Positions 8,266 to 17,322 of a stretch of DNA of 64,000 nucleotides are shown piece after piece. Made by a program: the position numbers and the translations under genes. A model generated the notes under the pieces. That model saw only the letters and a program-made list of their open reading frames with translations. It had not been told where the DNA came from and ran no database searches. Numbering within the stretch: the stretch's first letter is position 1; each line of letters starts with the position of its first letter. The stretch spans positions 2,852,001 through 2,916,000 of the forward strand of contig NZ_CP010310.2 of the NCBI RefSeq assembly GCF_000815105.2, in the 5' to 3' direction. The DNA is from Pandoraea pulmonicola. GTDB taxonomy: Bacteria; Pseudomonadota; Gammaproteobacteria; Burkholderiales; Burkholderiaceae.

Positions 8266-9207
8266 ATGATGAAACGAGTTCTGTCTTGCTTCTTGGCAGT
8301 GATTGCTTTGCTCTACCCGTCTCTTGCCAGGTCGGTAGAGAACTATATTTACACGTCGGCTGGCGATTTTGACTCGGTCAAGGAACTACTGAACAGGCCT
8401 GACATCGTTGGGGCGCAGGTCGTCTACCCTTGGCAGATGTTGGAAAAAAGCAGGGGGGTTTACGATTTCTCGTCTATTGAAAGAGATCTGGCATACGCCC
8501 AGGCCCTGCATAAGCAGTTGTTCGTGCAGATACAGGACCGTTTCTTTACGCCTGACGCGAAACATATTCCAGTCTATCTCCAGCAGGATCTTATCTACGG
8601 AGGCGGGCTCATCAAGCAAGGCGATGCATCCGGCGCGACCGGGTGGGTTGCCAAGCAGTGGAACCCATCTCTGCGAGAACGTTATCAAGCCTTGCTTCGA
8701 GCGTTAGCTGATCGGTTCGACGGCCGCATCCGCGGGATCAACCTCCCGGAAACTGCAATCGACGTCGAAGATAGGAAGGATCACGAGGACTTCACGTGTG
8801 ATGGCTATTTTCAGGCAGAACTCGACAATATGCGGTATGCGCGTACGGTCTTTAAACGTAGTTCCGTTGTCCAGTACGTCAACTTTTGGCCGTGTGAATG
8901 GGATGACAGTCGCCATTACATGGCTCGGACCTTTGCGTTCGCCGTGACGCACCATATCGGCCTTGGGGGGCCGGACGTATTGCCCTATATGCCAGGGCAA
9001 ATGCACAACGCCTATCCGTTCTTCCACTCGTACAAAGGGCGGCTCGTTCTCACGGCGATGGCTGTTCAGGAGCCCGATTTGAACTACCGAGACCCGAGAA
9101 CCGGGCGTAGGGTCGACCGAGCGGGTCAATCGGACTTCGCAGTCCACTATCTTGGCGCCGACATCATCTTCTGGGCGACCTCAGCTCCGTGGCTACAGTC
9201 GCGCTAG
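8266..9207 (+). CDS. Secreted glycoside-hydrolase-like TIM-barrel protein
   Basis: The product of 313 residues begins with a signal peptide (MMKRVLSCFLAVIALLYPSL, likely cut near ARS). The mature part reads like a clan GH-A (beta/alpha)8 barrel: VGAQVVYPWQMLE with KSRGVYDFSSIE near the start resembles the strand-2 region of GH5/GH42-like enzymes, and RGINLPETAI offers a Glu at the usual acid/base position. The nucleophile is not assigned with confidence. The ATG at 8266 follows AAGGA; an upstream in-frame start at 8233 would spoil the signal peptide. It lies 160 bases after the second toxin-like gene on the same strand and may share its transcript. The substrate is unknown. Confidence 0.6.
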   Translation: MMKRVLSCFLAVIALLYPSLARSVENYIYTSAGDFDSVKELLNRPDIVGAQVVYPWQMLEKSRGVYDFSSIERDLAYAQALHKQLFVQIQDRFFTPDAKHIPVYLQQDLIYGGGLIKQGDASGATGWVAKQWNPSLRERYQALLRALADRFDGRIRGINLPETAIDVEDRKDHEDFTCDGYFQAELDNMRYARTVFKRSSVVQYVNFWPCEWDDSRHYMARTFAFAVTHHIGLGGPDVLPYMPGQMHNAYPFFHSYKGRLVLTAMAVQEPDLNYRDPRTGRRVDRAGQSDFAVHYLGADIIFWATSAPWLQSR

Positions 9208-9274
9208 CTTCCCGCCCCGCTGAAATGGCCCCGGTCGGCGAAAGCGGGGTTCGTCTGGCGTCGGCATGCCATTC

Positions 9275-9307
9275 CCCTGAGGAGGTGTCGCCCCTTCAGG
9301 GTGTTTT
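9275..9307 (+). terminator. Probable intrinsic terminator after the glycoside-hydrolase-like gene
   Basis: CCCTGA (9275-9280) pairs with TCAGGG (9296-9301) and is followed by TGTTTT. It lies in the intergenic space and touches the end of the convergent gene. A second, weaker hairpin (CCCCGCT at 9215-9221 with AGCGGGG at 9243-9249) precedes it. Confidence 0.45.
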
Positions 9308-9994
9308 GGAATCACCCATGGAGGCCAGGAACGTCAGGTTTACTGCATTGTGGCCTGCCCGCGCGGCAGCATCCACGTTGCCGGTCGCTTCGTAGATTAT
9401 TCGCTCGACTGTCGGACCAATCTCACGATACGAATGATCTTGAGGCAGACCAATGAGCTTCATGGCACTGAGCAGGTTCGGCGCTTCGTCCAGAAACCTC
9501 TCCTGGGCCGCGAGCACCGCATCAGCGGTTCTGCCGGACATGGTTTTCACTGCAAAACGGTGGAACTCGGAGACGACATTGTCGCCATCGTAGTGCATCG
9601 AACAAAGCAAGCGGCACGTGTCTTCGAGATCAAAGACGAAGTGATCCGCCGCGGCGTTTTCGGGAGGAGCACAGCACTCGATACCAACTTCCCCTATACG
9701 GAAGATGGGAGGGTTGTCGCTGCGAATTTGCCACGTCAACGAGTTCTGCCACCCATGCGCCACGTATTGTTTTAGTTCAGAAAAGAAGGATAGCTGTTGT
9801 GCTGCGGTGCTCGCATGGGCGAGGCGGAAAATAGCGACCTTGGCGGCCTCTTTATTTGACCAGCGAAAACAGTCCGCGAGTTTTCCGCATAGGCTGAGCA
9901 CTTCCTTCTCGCGCCTGGCAGCGATACAGGTACGGATATCATTTTCGCGGATTGATCGAGGGCACGAGGTGCCACTGAGAAGGCGAATGTTCAT
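9296..9994 (-). CDS. Hypothetical protein, 232 residues
   Basis: Family not recognised. The chosen start (MNIRLLSGTSC) has GAGGTTACC directly before it; 20 more in-frame residues upstream lack such a site. The protein is soluble, with no signal peptide, has several Cys residues (EVGIECCAPP, CRLLCSMHYDGD) and looks mixed alpha/beta. The start context GAGGT(T/C)ACC-ATG is shared with the unrelated-looking gene at 14916-16085. It is convergent with the glycoside-hydrolase-like gene. A cytoplasmic or secreted-effector role cannot be decided from sequence. Confidence 0.55.
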   Translation of the reverse strand: MNIRLLSGTSCPRSIRENDIRTCIAARREKEVLSLCGKLADCFRWSNKEAAKVAIFRLAHASTAAQQLSFFSELKQYVAHGWQNSLTWQIRSDNPPIFRIGEVGIECCAPPENAAADHFVFDLEDTCRLLCSMHYDGDNVVSEFHRFAVKTMSGRTADAVLAAQERFLDEAPNLLSAMKLIGLPQDHSYREIGPTVERIIYEATGNVDAAARAGHNAVNLTFLASMGDSKTP

Positions 9995-10407
9995 GGTAAC
10001 CTCAAGAAACGACAGGTCGATTTTTGGTCCGGCTGCGCTCTTTTGGCACATCACGCGACTTCACCCCACCATTCCCGGCTCCACGCTCGCAGCCGACTCC
10101 CCCACCCTCGCCTCTCGTGCTGAGCGTTTGGCGACAGCGGCTGTCTGGTCGCATGGAACCGGCGATTCATGCCTATTCAATGATGTCCTTCTGTTGAACA
10201 TAGGGATATCACAAAATGATCACGACACACTGGGCATCAACGCAACCTTGTCTCGCTGGCGACCGTGAGAAAAACAGCGAATAGAAGAATGCTTGATTCC
10301 GGGCACGCACAACGTGTCATCTTCCTTTTGTGTGGAACGCGCCCAGCGAGATGGTCACCGGATGTGCCGTTCTGCACACCCGTCCGCCGGATCATCCTCA
10401 GACGCAT
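9995..10407. other. Intergenic stretch between hypothetical gene and MFS gene
   Basis: No coding region or RNA gene is supported here. It should contain the promoter of the 9296-9994 gene, reading left, and the 3' end of the MFS transcript. I see no clear terminator with a T-run. Confidence 0.35.
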
Positions 10408-11736
10408 CTAGCGCTCTTTTGCTCTGCCTCCTTGGCGTGTGTCGGCGCCGGCGCGGTGGGTTCGGGGCATGGTGCGCGCGCACCATGCCCCGAACCCTGT
10501 GATATAGCAGTACGCCAATGCCGGGATGAGGAACGACAGTACGATCCCCACGGCGTCGGCCATTGCCCCCTGCATATACGGCAAAACCGCCCCCCCTACG
10601 ATAGCCATGCAGATGAGCCCGCCGCCTTCGTCAACGCGGGCCCCGAGCCCACCGACGGACAGCGAGAAAATCGTCGGGAACATAATGGCGTTGCCCAGAC
10701 CGCATGCCAGTAGCAACCACATCGCAAATGAAGCTGGCAGTGTCAGCGACGCGAGAATCAGCAGCAGGTTGAAAAGCGCACACAAACTCAGCAGCCGGCC
10801 AGGCGACATCTTGCGCAATAACCAGGCGCCAACGAACCGTCCCGCCATCGCCCCACCCCAATAAAGCGCCAGATACCGGCTCGCATGCGCGTGATCAACA
10901 ATGCCCGTCGACGTTTGTGTCAGATAGACGATCAAGAAACTCCCGATACTCACTTCGGCGCCGACATAAAGAAATAGCGCCACGATGCCGTAACGCAAAG
11001 GGCGGTGCGCCATCAGGCCTCGCACGTTTCCGAGCACGCCTGGCGGCGACGCGTCGCTTGCCCTCGGCTCCCGCGGCGCCAGATGCCACAGCACCAGCCC
11101 CCCAAGGGCAAGCACCGCCGCGAGCAGTCCGTACGGGCCTCGCACGCTGTCCACCACGTGGCCTGTCGCTTCAGTCTGCGGCGCGAGGATCCAGAGTGCC
11201 GCCAGCGGTGGCCCAACCGTCGTGCCCAGCGAATTGAACGCCTGCACCAGCGTGAGACGGCTGGCAGCTTCTCCACGCGGGCCCAGCGTTTCCACATAGG
11301 CGTTCACCGCAACCTGGAGCAACGTGACGCCGCTTGCCAGGACGAATAGCGCCGCGAGAAAGCAAGGATAGGAAACGAGTGCCGCTGCGGGGAAGAATAG
11401 CGCGCAGCCGAGGCCGGCCAGCAAGAGCGAACTGGCCAGTGCACGTCGATAGCCAACGCGCGCGGTGTATTGCCCCGCAGGGTACGACACGATGAAATAA
11501 GCCGCGAAAAAGCTCGACTGAATGAGCGCGGCATCGCGATACGTCAAATCGAAGGCGACCTTGAAGTGAGGCACCAGAATATCGTTCAGCGACGTAATGA
11601 GCCCCATTGCGAAGAAAAGCATAGCCAGCATGGCGAGTATGCGGTTCGCGGAATGCCTGAGAGGCTGGGAGCCAGGGTTTGCGGGGGATGACGCGGGAGC
11701 GGAAGGACCAGGGGCGCTCATGCGGTCGATAGGCAT
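10408..11736 (-). CDS. MFS permease of the FucP/GluP sugar type
   Basis: The product of 442 residues has about twelve hydrophobic segments. It resembles the fucose/glucose/galactose proton symporter family: LAMLFFAMGLITSLNDILVPHFKVAFDLTY in the first helix-loop unit, QSSFFAAYFIVSYPAGQ in the second, and the Asn/Glu-containing AEVSIGSFLIVYL and AMFPTIFSLSVGGLG-like stretches in the second half. It probably imports a hexose or amino sugar across the inner membrane. The start at 11736 follows GGAG with a good spacing; the upstream extension has no site. The last 30 residues (after ITGFGAWCARTMPRT) are polar and are encoded over a large DNA palindrome, so the tail is probably not conserved. Confidence 0.75.
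   Translation of the reverse strand: MPIDRMSAPGPSAPASSPANPGSQPLRHSANRILAMLAMLFFAMGLITSLNDILVPHFKVAFDLTYRDAALIQSSFFAAYFIVSYPAGQYTARVGYRRALASSLLLAGLGCALFFPAAALVSYPCFLAALFVLASGVTLLQVAVNAYVETLGPRGEAASRLTLVQAFNSLGTTVGPPLAALWILAPQTEATGHVVDSVRGPYGLLAAVLALGGLVLWHLAPREPRASDASPPGVLGNVRGLMAHRPLRYGIVALFLYVGAEVSIGSFLIVYLTQTSTGIVDHAHASRYLALYWGGAMAGRFVGAWLLRKMSPGRLLSLCALFNLLLILASLTLPASFAMWLLLACGLGNAIMFPTIFSLSVGGLGARVDEGGGLICMAIVGGAVLPYMQGAMADAVGIVLSFLIPALAYCYITGFGAWCARTMPRTHRAGADTRQGGRAKER
10458..10497. repeat. Perfect 40-bp palindrome inside the 3' end of the MFS gene
   Basis: GGGTTCGGGGCATGGTGCGC (10458-10477) is followed directly by its exact reverse complement (10478-10497). It overlaps codons of the MFS C-terminus. 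No T-run follows on either strand, so it is an mRNA 3'-end stabiliser or a factor-dependent stop signal at best, or a protein-binding palindrome. Confidence 0.7.
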
Positions 11737-11962
11737 GCATGTCTCCAGTGGTGGACGGCGAATACGCGTTGCAACCTCGATGACGAGGTTGGTCTGCGCA
11801 TTATAGGCCGCACCATTGGAGCTTGGTATAAGAGAAATCTGAAGTTTGCGTGACGCGATGATATTTCGCATCACGCTCCAGCAGGGAGCATTGACGTCGA
11901 GATCGCTTTCTCGTCGTGCTCCAACCGCCTAGCCCCACACAGAAGACGACGGCGGCTGAGCT

Positions 11963-12403
11963 TCACCAGTAAAAGGAGACCCCATTACGCACTGCGCAAT
12001 CGTATTGCTTTTTATCCAGGACGCCAAGATTCGTTGCGTCGAGCGCGATGACTTGAAATTCCACCTTTCCATCAGGATGAACGCGGTATTTCATGAATTC
12101 CTGTACTGCCCTATTGTCTGAGCGCACCGTGAAGTGGGTATTTGAGAATGAGACAGTGCCGTCCTTCAAGACCATGAAGGCGTCTGGGTGCACGCTGCCA
12201 CGGGTCGCCGGCCCAGGGAGCGATGTGCCGGACACAGTGCAAAGCGAGAGATCAAGCGTAACGTGGATATCTTTGCCTGCCATGACGGCCGCTGCCAAAG
12301 AAGTACTATCCGGGTTCATTGCAACGGCGCCGCTGCTCCAACTGCCGACGGCGATGGCTACGGCCATGACGAGGGCGGAGGTACGTGAGTATTTTCGTTT
12401 CAT
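11963..12403 (-). CDS. virK: VirK-family secreted protein
   Basis: The product of 146 residues has a signal peptide (MKRKYSRTSALVMAVAIAVG, cut near AVA). The mature part matches the VirK family: AGKDIHVTLDLSLCT near the start, a conserved FMVLKDGTVSFSNTHFT block, RVHPDGKVEF and a second Cys near the end (YDCAVRNG). VirK proteins are periplasmic or exported proteins of plant- and animal-associated proteobacteria; their molecular function is poorly known. The start ATG at 12403 lies two bases after the stop of the 392-residue gene upstream (TGATAATG), with the AGGAG site inside that gene's last codons, so translation is probably coupled. Confidence 0.75.
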   Translation of the reverse strand: MKRKYSRTSALVMAVAIAVGSWSSGAVAMNPDSTSLAAAVMAGKDIHVTLDLSLCTVSGTSLPGPATRGSVHPDAFMVLKDGTVSFSNTHFTVRSDNRAVQEFMKYRVHPDGKVEFQVIALDATNLGVLDKKQYDCAVRNGVSFYW

Positions 12404-12405
12404 TA

Positions 12406-13584
12406 TCAACTCCTGCGTCTCTGGGGCATCACAAACCGTGCCTGAATCTGCTTCAAGAATGTTGTGATGTACTCGGGATTGTCGGGGTTGTCGTTCAACG
12501 GCTTGACATGCCGCCGGATAAAACTGTCCTTGTCGGGGCCATTTTTCCGTTTGGGCAACCGTGGCAAGGTCGATTCGAGTGCGGCATTCCCGAGGCTGTT
12601 CTTCGCAATGGGCCCGAACGACTGGTCCGAGACAATCTGGACGATACCAATGGAATTCGTGCCGAGACTTCGGGGCGTTGCGTCCCCTGCGCCATGCAAA
12701 AGTCCGTATTCCCTCTTCTGCAAATCGACTTGAGGTGAAGGCGTGGAATGTTGGTGCATCTGCGATCGGCTGATTTTTGGCTCGCAGCCGCGAACCGTGG
12801 CAATAAATTCGGCCATGTACTTCGCACGGACACGCGTAACGCTGTCTTCGCTTTCATCGCTGGAGATTTTGGCCATGTGGTCGACGGTCGAATGTGCTGT
12901 CTTTTCGTCGACCGACCGCGCGAGGTGCGCCACTTCACTGAAGGTCTCCGGCGCGTCCAGGACGCCATGCCAGCGTCCGTACAACACCTGCCCTCTTGCA
13001 AAAGGTTCTATGTCCTTCGGCGCGGTACCGAAGTAGTGACCGAGATATTCGAGCGCACAATAGGCATCGTTACCTTGAGACTCGGGCTCGTAACTGTTCT
13101 CGCCGTGAGGCTTTTCTGCCGAAAAGGGACGCTTTGCCACGACTTGAAGTGCCTCGCCCGGCAAGAGGGCATCAACTTCAGCGGTTCGGGATGTCACATG
13201 GCAGTCTGCCGGCGCGTCCAGGCATGTGTTGTGCGGAAAATCCCGTTGCATGGCGATTTTCGGATATGCGCCCTTCCCCCGCGAATCCGGAGCCAGCTCA
13301 GCTTGGCATTCCAGCCTGCGGAAGAATGCCAACGCCTCTGCAAAGCTGGGGTAGTCCTTTCGCCTGGAGAGCAAATGGGTATTTGCATCGGCGTTATCGA
13401 CGTGATGGACACTGCCCGAGAACGGATTGGCATCAGAGGCCACTTGAATTGGCTTGCCCTGATTTGCCACGATGAAGATGGATGAGTCCTGCACACGACT
13501 GAGAAGCGTCTCAGCATTGGCCACGCGACTAACCATAGGATGATTGTCTGAGAGTTGAGAGGCCCTATCATGCGTTCCGTTCAA
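12406..13584 (-). CDS. Hypothetical protein translated with virK, up to 392 residues
   Basis: No family recognised. The longest frame begins at a TTG (13584); an ATG at 13536 (MVSRVANAETLL) is an alternative, and neither has a strong Shine-Dalgarno site. The product is hydrophilic, without signal peptide or membrane segments, with a likely globular middle (about residues 120-260, including CALEYLGHYFGTAPKD) and a basic, low-complexity C-terminal third. Its stop codon almost touches the virK start, so the two form an operon. The composition and context would fit a secreted effector, but nothing in the sequence proves that. Confidence 0.5.
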   Translation of the reverse strand: MNGTHDRASQLSDNHPMVSRVANAETLLSRVQDSSIFIVANQGKPIQVASDANPFSGSVHHVDNADANTHLLSRRKDYPSFAEALAFFRRLECQAELAPDSRGKGAYPKIAMQRDFPHNTCLDAPADCHVTSRTAEVDALLPGEALQVVAKRPFSAEKPHGENSYEPESQGNDAYCALEYLGHYFGTAPKDIEPFARGQVLYGRWHGVLDAPETFSEVAHLARSVDEKTAHSTVDHMAKISSDESEDSVTRVRAKYMAEFIATVRGCEPKISRSQMHQHSTPSPQVDLQKREYGLLHGAGDATPRSLGTNSIGIVQIVSDQSFGPIAKNSLGNAALESTLPRLPKRKNGPDKDSFIRRHVKPLNDNPDNPEYITTFLKQIQARFVMPQRRRS

Positions 13585-13802
13585 CCACCCCGGCTATCAA
13601 AAAACAGGCAAATATCAGCAACGGCCTGTGAAAGGCGCTTCAATCGCTGCCGCCGGTTGCGGCGCCTTCATCTCGCTTGGCTCTTCCCGCGTGCGCCGCT
13701 ATCCGTGCTCGACTCGTCGATCGGTTTTGTTAGCCGCTCCAAGTCGAAATCCGGGGTTGCGGCCCACGCGCCCCACCTTCAGATTTTCCTGGCCAGATCA
13801 GT

Positions 13803-14225
13803 TCATTGCCCCGTCAACTGCTTGATCCGTATCAGATTCATTTCGATGGTTGCCTGATTCGCAGCAAGGTCGCCGCCATTGCCGGAGCCGTAGGAGGCCA
13901 GCACGCGATTACGCTCGGCAGCCCGAAACGCCCGATACGCGTGCTCAGCCTTGTCGAATGCCATAACGGGATGCAATGCACGACTGCCTTCGCTCACACG
14001 TTCCAACTCAACCATGTCGGCACGCGCTTTCTTCTCTGCCGCAACAAGTTCGTTTTCCGACTGCTTCTCCACTGCGGGATAGCACTCGCGCTGCTGGACC
14101 ATGGACTGTTTGGCCTTGCATTGCGCGTAAAGCGCTTCGGCGGATTCAGCGGCTACCGTCGTTTGAGTGCAAATAGCAACGAGGACGAGTCCCGTCGCGA
14201 CATGATGCGCTGCATTGATCTTCAT
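13803..14225 (-). CDS. Periplasmic LprI/DUF1311-like protein
   Basis: The product of 140 residues begins with a signal peptide (MKINAAHHVATGLVLVAICTQTTVAA). The mature part shows the LprI-like layout: an early Cys pair (YAQCKAK and QRECYPAVEKQ), a long charged helix, then AFDKAEHAYRAFRAAERNR resembling the family's W/Y-x-x-(Y/F)R-rich segment, and a C-terminal MNLIRIKQL helix. Some family members inhibit lysozyme; that role is only a possibility here. The ATG at 14225 follows AGGAG, which decides against the longer frame upstream. Confidence 0.6.
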   Translation of the reverse strand: MKINAAHHVATGLVLVAICTQTTVAAESAEALYAQCKAKQSMVQQRECYPAVEKQSENELVAAEKKARADMVELERVSEGSRALHPVMAFDKAEHAYRAFRAAERNRVLASYGSGNGGDLAANQATIEMNLIRIKQLTGQ

Positions 14226-14390
14226 TATTCCGCTCCTGATTGTCGAAGAGTTCTGCCGATGGTTCCCAAGTGCTGTCGGTGAGCGCCGCGCGTGGTGGCG
14301 TCCGGCAAAGGAAACGAAAGCGCCCGCCACGTTGATATGCTAAACCAACTCGCCGCGTTTCCGGAGGTCCAAGCGGCCCGCACGCCATGC

Positions 14391-14825
14391 TCATGGGTGC
14401 TTGACCACGCATTGAGTGGTCAACTGCTCGCCATTGGAGAACGTCAGAGCGAGCAGAATGTTGGCGCGCTTGCCGGGGGTGCCGCGAGGCTCCTCGAGCA
14501 TAACGTGATAGCCGCCGGGGGAGAATGTGAGTGTTGCGTGAGCCGGGACGGGAACGCGGCCGACATTCATCATTTTTGCAATGCCGCCTTCATAGCGGCT
14601 TCTGTGCAACATCGCCATTCCAAAGGCGGGCGATGTCGCACCGACCAGGCTGACAGTGGTGTTGCCAATATTCGTCAACGAAAAATAGCCTGCGGCAACC
14701 GCCGCGCCGGGAGCGACCTGCACCCAGCAGTCCGACACCTTCATGGAGTTTGCGGACTCTGCGCGTGTCCGCGGCACGAAAACAACAGCAACGGCTGCGA
14801 CAGCGATGAGGATGCCTTTCTTCAT
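14391..14825 (-). CDS. PCu(A)C periplasmic copper chaperone
   Basis: The product of 144 residues has a signal peptide (MKKGILIAVAAVAVVF, cut after TRA). It contains the full copper-binding signature H-x10-M-x21-H-x-M, with His74, Met85, His107 and Met109, and the family's PGGYHVMLEEPR block. PCu(A)C proteins deliver Cu(I) to the CuA or CuB centre of cytochrome oxidases in the periplasm. The ATG at 14825 follows GAGG at the right distance. No SCO partner or oxidase gene is adjacent; the neighbours are the LprI-like gene and an unrecognised gene on the same strand, separated by gaps large enough for separate promoters. Confidence 0.85.
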   Translation of the reverse strand: MKKGILIAVAAVAVVFVPRTRAESANSMKVSDCWVQVAPGAAVAAGYFSLTNIGNTTVSLVGATSPAFGMAMLHRSRYEGGIAKMMNVGRVPVPAHATLTFSPGGYHVMLEEPRGTPGKRANILLALTFSNGEQLTTQCVVKHP

Positions 14826-14915
14826 AAGAACCTCGAACCGGAGCTTGACACCATCGACGCAGGAGCACGACGCCGCGACAGGCAGTCGAGGGGCGCGGCG
14901 CACGCACCTGCCTTC

Positions 14916-16085
14916 TTAGTTGTTTTCCGGGTGAGCAAAGCGCAACCCTGCAGCCCGTAGCCTATCGAGGAATGTCGCCGGATCAAGGTAACCCAATTCC
15001 TTGGTCATCGGTGCTATGCGCCGAAGTCCCTCCTGATGCACCCGCTTCTCTATTTCCGGCTTCATATCATTCAGTCTTGCGTTTGCAAATTCATCTTCTA
15101 TGAATTTGCATGACTCTTCGACAAACCTACGAAACACGTCCGAACCCTGTGCTTTCGGTACAAGGACCCCGTTGGCGTCAGCCTCCATCATGTCAAGTCC
15201 AGCGTCCTTGGCTATTGAACCAACTTCCTTGAGGTATTCGATGCGATCCTCGTCGCTCAGGAGACCGGAAAGTTCCTTTGCTTCTCTGAGATATATTTCA
15301 GAAAGAAAGCAATTGATGATATCCCGCTGCCCTTTCTCGGTTTCTCCAAAAGAGGTCATCAAATCTGAAAATACCGTCATGCCGTAACTTAAGGACTCCG
15401 GAATCTCCTCGTTCATCGATGAATTTTCAGGTTTCACCAGACCGGATAAGCTGTTCCCTACTTCTTTTTCGAGGCCTGGCGCTGCAAACGCCTTTTGGGG
15501 GCGCAATATTTCGTAGTTGCGACCGTGGCGGGAGGCGCCGCGGTCGTTGGGCAGCCGTGTCAGCCTTTCGAGGAGCAGTGTTGCCGCAGCCAGCCGCTGG
15601 AGGGAATCCTGTGACATCGCGGCATCCCGCCCAACCGATCCGACAGGCCACCGCTCCATATGAAGCTCGTTCAGTTCGTCCTCATCGAATGGCAGATCTC
15701 GAAAGATTTCGGCAACGTGATGCGGAAGACTGGATTCGCCGCGGAAGATCCGGTCAAACGAGGCGTGACGACGAGTACATAGGCGAATGAGGGCGTCGGC
15801 CATGTGCTCGCGTTGAGCGCCGCCCGGCCACGGATCGACCGTTCCGTCGAGCTGTTCGGCGACGCTCTGAGCACTTATCAATTCGCCATCGCTTTCCACA
15901 TTCAGGTGCCGATGTAGATAGCGGATGACCGATGCCGTCCTTTGCAGGAACATGGGATTACCTGAATAGTTGCGAATTATGTTGCGAACGGTTTCTGAGT
16001 CCTTGGTACGCTGATCCTTGAGTGAAATTTCATCATGGCTTCGCGCATATGCGCGGACATCGTGGCCGGTTCTGAATATCTGCAT
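14916..16085 (-). CDS. Hypothetical helical protein, 389 residues
   Basis: No family recognised. The start MQIFRTGHDVRAYARS at 16085 is chosen because GAGGTCACC lies just before the ATG; the frame is open for 400 more bases upstream but without a site. The protein is hydrophilic and strongly helical, with a Ser/Asp-rich N-terminus, a middle containing ERLTRLPNDRGASRHG and a charged C-terminal half (DEDRIEYLKEVGSIAKDAGLD). There is no signal peptide or membrane segment. The neighbourhood of exported and toxin-like genes makes an effector role possible but unproven. Confidence 0.55.
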   Translation of the reverse strand: MQIFRTGHDVRAYARSHDEISLKDQRTKDSETVRNIIRNYSGNPMFLQRTASVIRYLHRHLNVESDGELISAQSVAEQLDGTVDPWPGGAQREHMADALIRLCTRRHASFDRIFRGESSLPHHVAEIFRDLPFDEDELNELHMERWPVGSVGRDAAMSQDSLQRLAAATLLLERLTRLPNDRGASRHGRNYEILRPQKAFAAPGLEKEVGNSLSGLVKPENSSMNEEIPESLSYGMTVFSDLMTSFGETEKGQRDIINCFLSEIYLREAKELSGLLSDEDRIEYLKEVGSIAKDAGLDMMEADANGVLVPKAQGSDVFRRFVEESCKFIEDEFANARLNDMKPEIEKRVHQEGLRRIAPMTKELGYLDPATFLDRLRAAGLRFAHPENN

Positions 16086-16659
16086 GGTGACCTCTTGATA
16101 GAGTGCGATTAAGCAGGAGATACAGCGCCGTCTTGACCTTGTCGCTCGGTCCAGTCCTGTCTTGTGAGGTGTACTCGGACGCCACGCCGCCGTTCGCCTG
16201 GTGTGATTCGATGCCGACTCTTGTCGGAGGAGGCATTGAGCCAGCATCTCCCGCGTCGCCTGGTGACGCACGTTTTCCCGAGTTGGGTGTTTCGAGCAGT
16301 GGTCGCCGTTTGTCCACACTCGGGAAGGCCAGCCAACGCTCTGGCATTGGCATGGCGCTCCCGACTTTCGTGAATGTCTCGGCGCCTCTCCAGTCGTTGG
16401 GATGATTCGGGGGAACAGGGATCGTTCAGGCGAACTCGGGGGGATCACGGGCCATCCATCAGCCTCGCGCACGTTGTCGCTCAGCAAGGTATGTCACGTC
16501 GTGCAGCGAGTCATCGGCAGCGCCCCGTCGCAGTCACTTAATTGTCACAGAGACCTGCCGTCCACGCTTGCACAAATCGCTCAGCGAGACAGGCTCGCAT
16601 TGCTCGGGTGTGACCAACGATCCGGCCGCGCCCCCAAGGGGGCGCAAGGAGCCATGACG
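16086..16659. other. Intergenic stretch, nothing recognised
   Basis: The frame of the 14916-16085 gene stays open to 16487 but without a ribosome binding site. Plus-strand frames here look like shadows. No RNA gene, repeat or clear terminator was found. Confidence 0.35.
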
Positions 16660-17181
16660 TCACATTGGACCGTAGAACGCCGCCATGAGAGGGTCTCTCG
16701 CCACCGTGCATGGCTGCTCGCTCGCCCGGGTGAAAACGATGTTGGGCCCGTCCTTTACCGTGCTTTTTTCTCGTACATCGCGATTCGCTCGTAGTTTTTG
16801 TTCAGCCCACGCGTGTCGCGTCATGTCCGGGCCGGGACCGCAAGCATAGACGGGCGCTGCGCGTCGGAACCCGGCAATGTATATGGTCTTATCCCGGTGC
16901 AGCTCGTAAAAAAGCCGGCGGACGCGAGTGACGGAGCAACTTAGATCGCCCGCGGCTTGCGCAATGGTGACGCCGGTATTCTGGCTCATGTAACGAATGA
17001 GTTGTTCACGCAAAAGCGCTTTCTTGGTTGGACGCTTGGCGCCCGCCTCGCGTGCTTGAGTTTGTAATGCGCACCAAGTGTGGCTCGGATAAAGGTGAGC
17101 CAATTCGGCCTGGGACACACCGGTTTCCCAGTACGTCTTCAGTTGAGACAACTGTTCGTAGGTCAAGAAACGATGTTTCAA
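16660..17181 (-). CDS. Putative helix-turn-helix DNA-binding protein
   Basis: The product of 173 residues has two possible HTH units: an N-terminal one (YEQLSQLKTYWETGVSQAELAHLY) and a central winged-helix-like one (about residues 60-95, TIAQAAGDLSCSVTRVRRLFYEL) followed by IYIAGFRR. The end RDPLMAAFYG recalls a short C-terminal motif (RDPLxAALFG) seen in HTH proteins of Burkholderia mobile elements. The start is a TTG with AGGAG seven bases upstream. It lies 141 bases downstream of the last T6SS gene's neighbour region, but is transcribed after tssM in the same direction and might be read through from it. Confidence 0.55.
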   Translation of the reverse strand: MKHRFLTYEQLSQLKTYWETGVSQAELAHLYPSHTWCALQTQAREAGAKRPTKKALLREQLIRYMSQNTGVTIAQAAGDLSCSVTRVRRLFYELHRDKTIYIAGFRRAAPVYACGPGPDMTRHAWAEQKLRANRDVREKSTVKDGPNIVFTRASEQPCTVARDPLMAAFYGPM

Positions 17182-17322
17182 CTCGATCTCCTCTATTTTC
17201 CGGGAGGCTGGACTGCCATCCGAGGTTAAGCTTTGCTGCGACGTCTGATCTCCTACATTTCAGCCATGATTCAAAGTGCCGAGAAATTCGAGAGCAGGTC
17301 ATGCACTGTTGGATCGTCCGGC

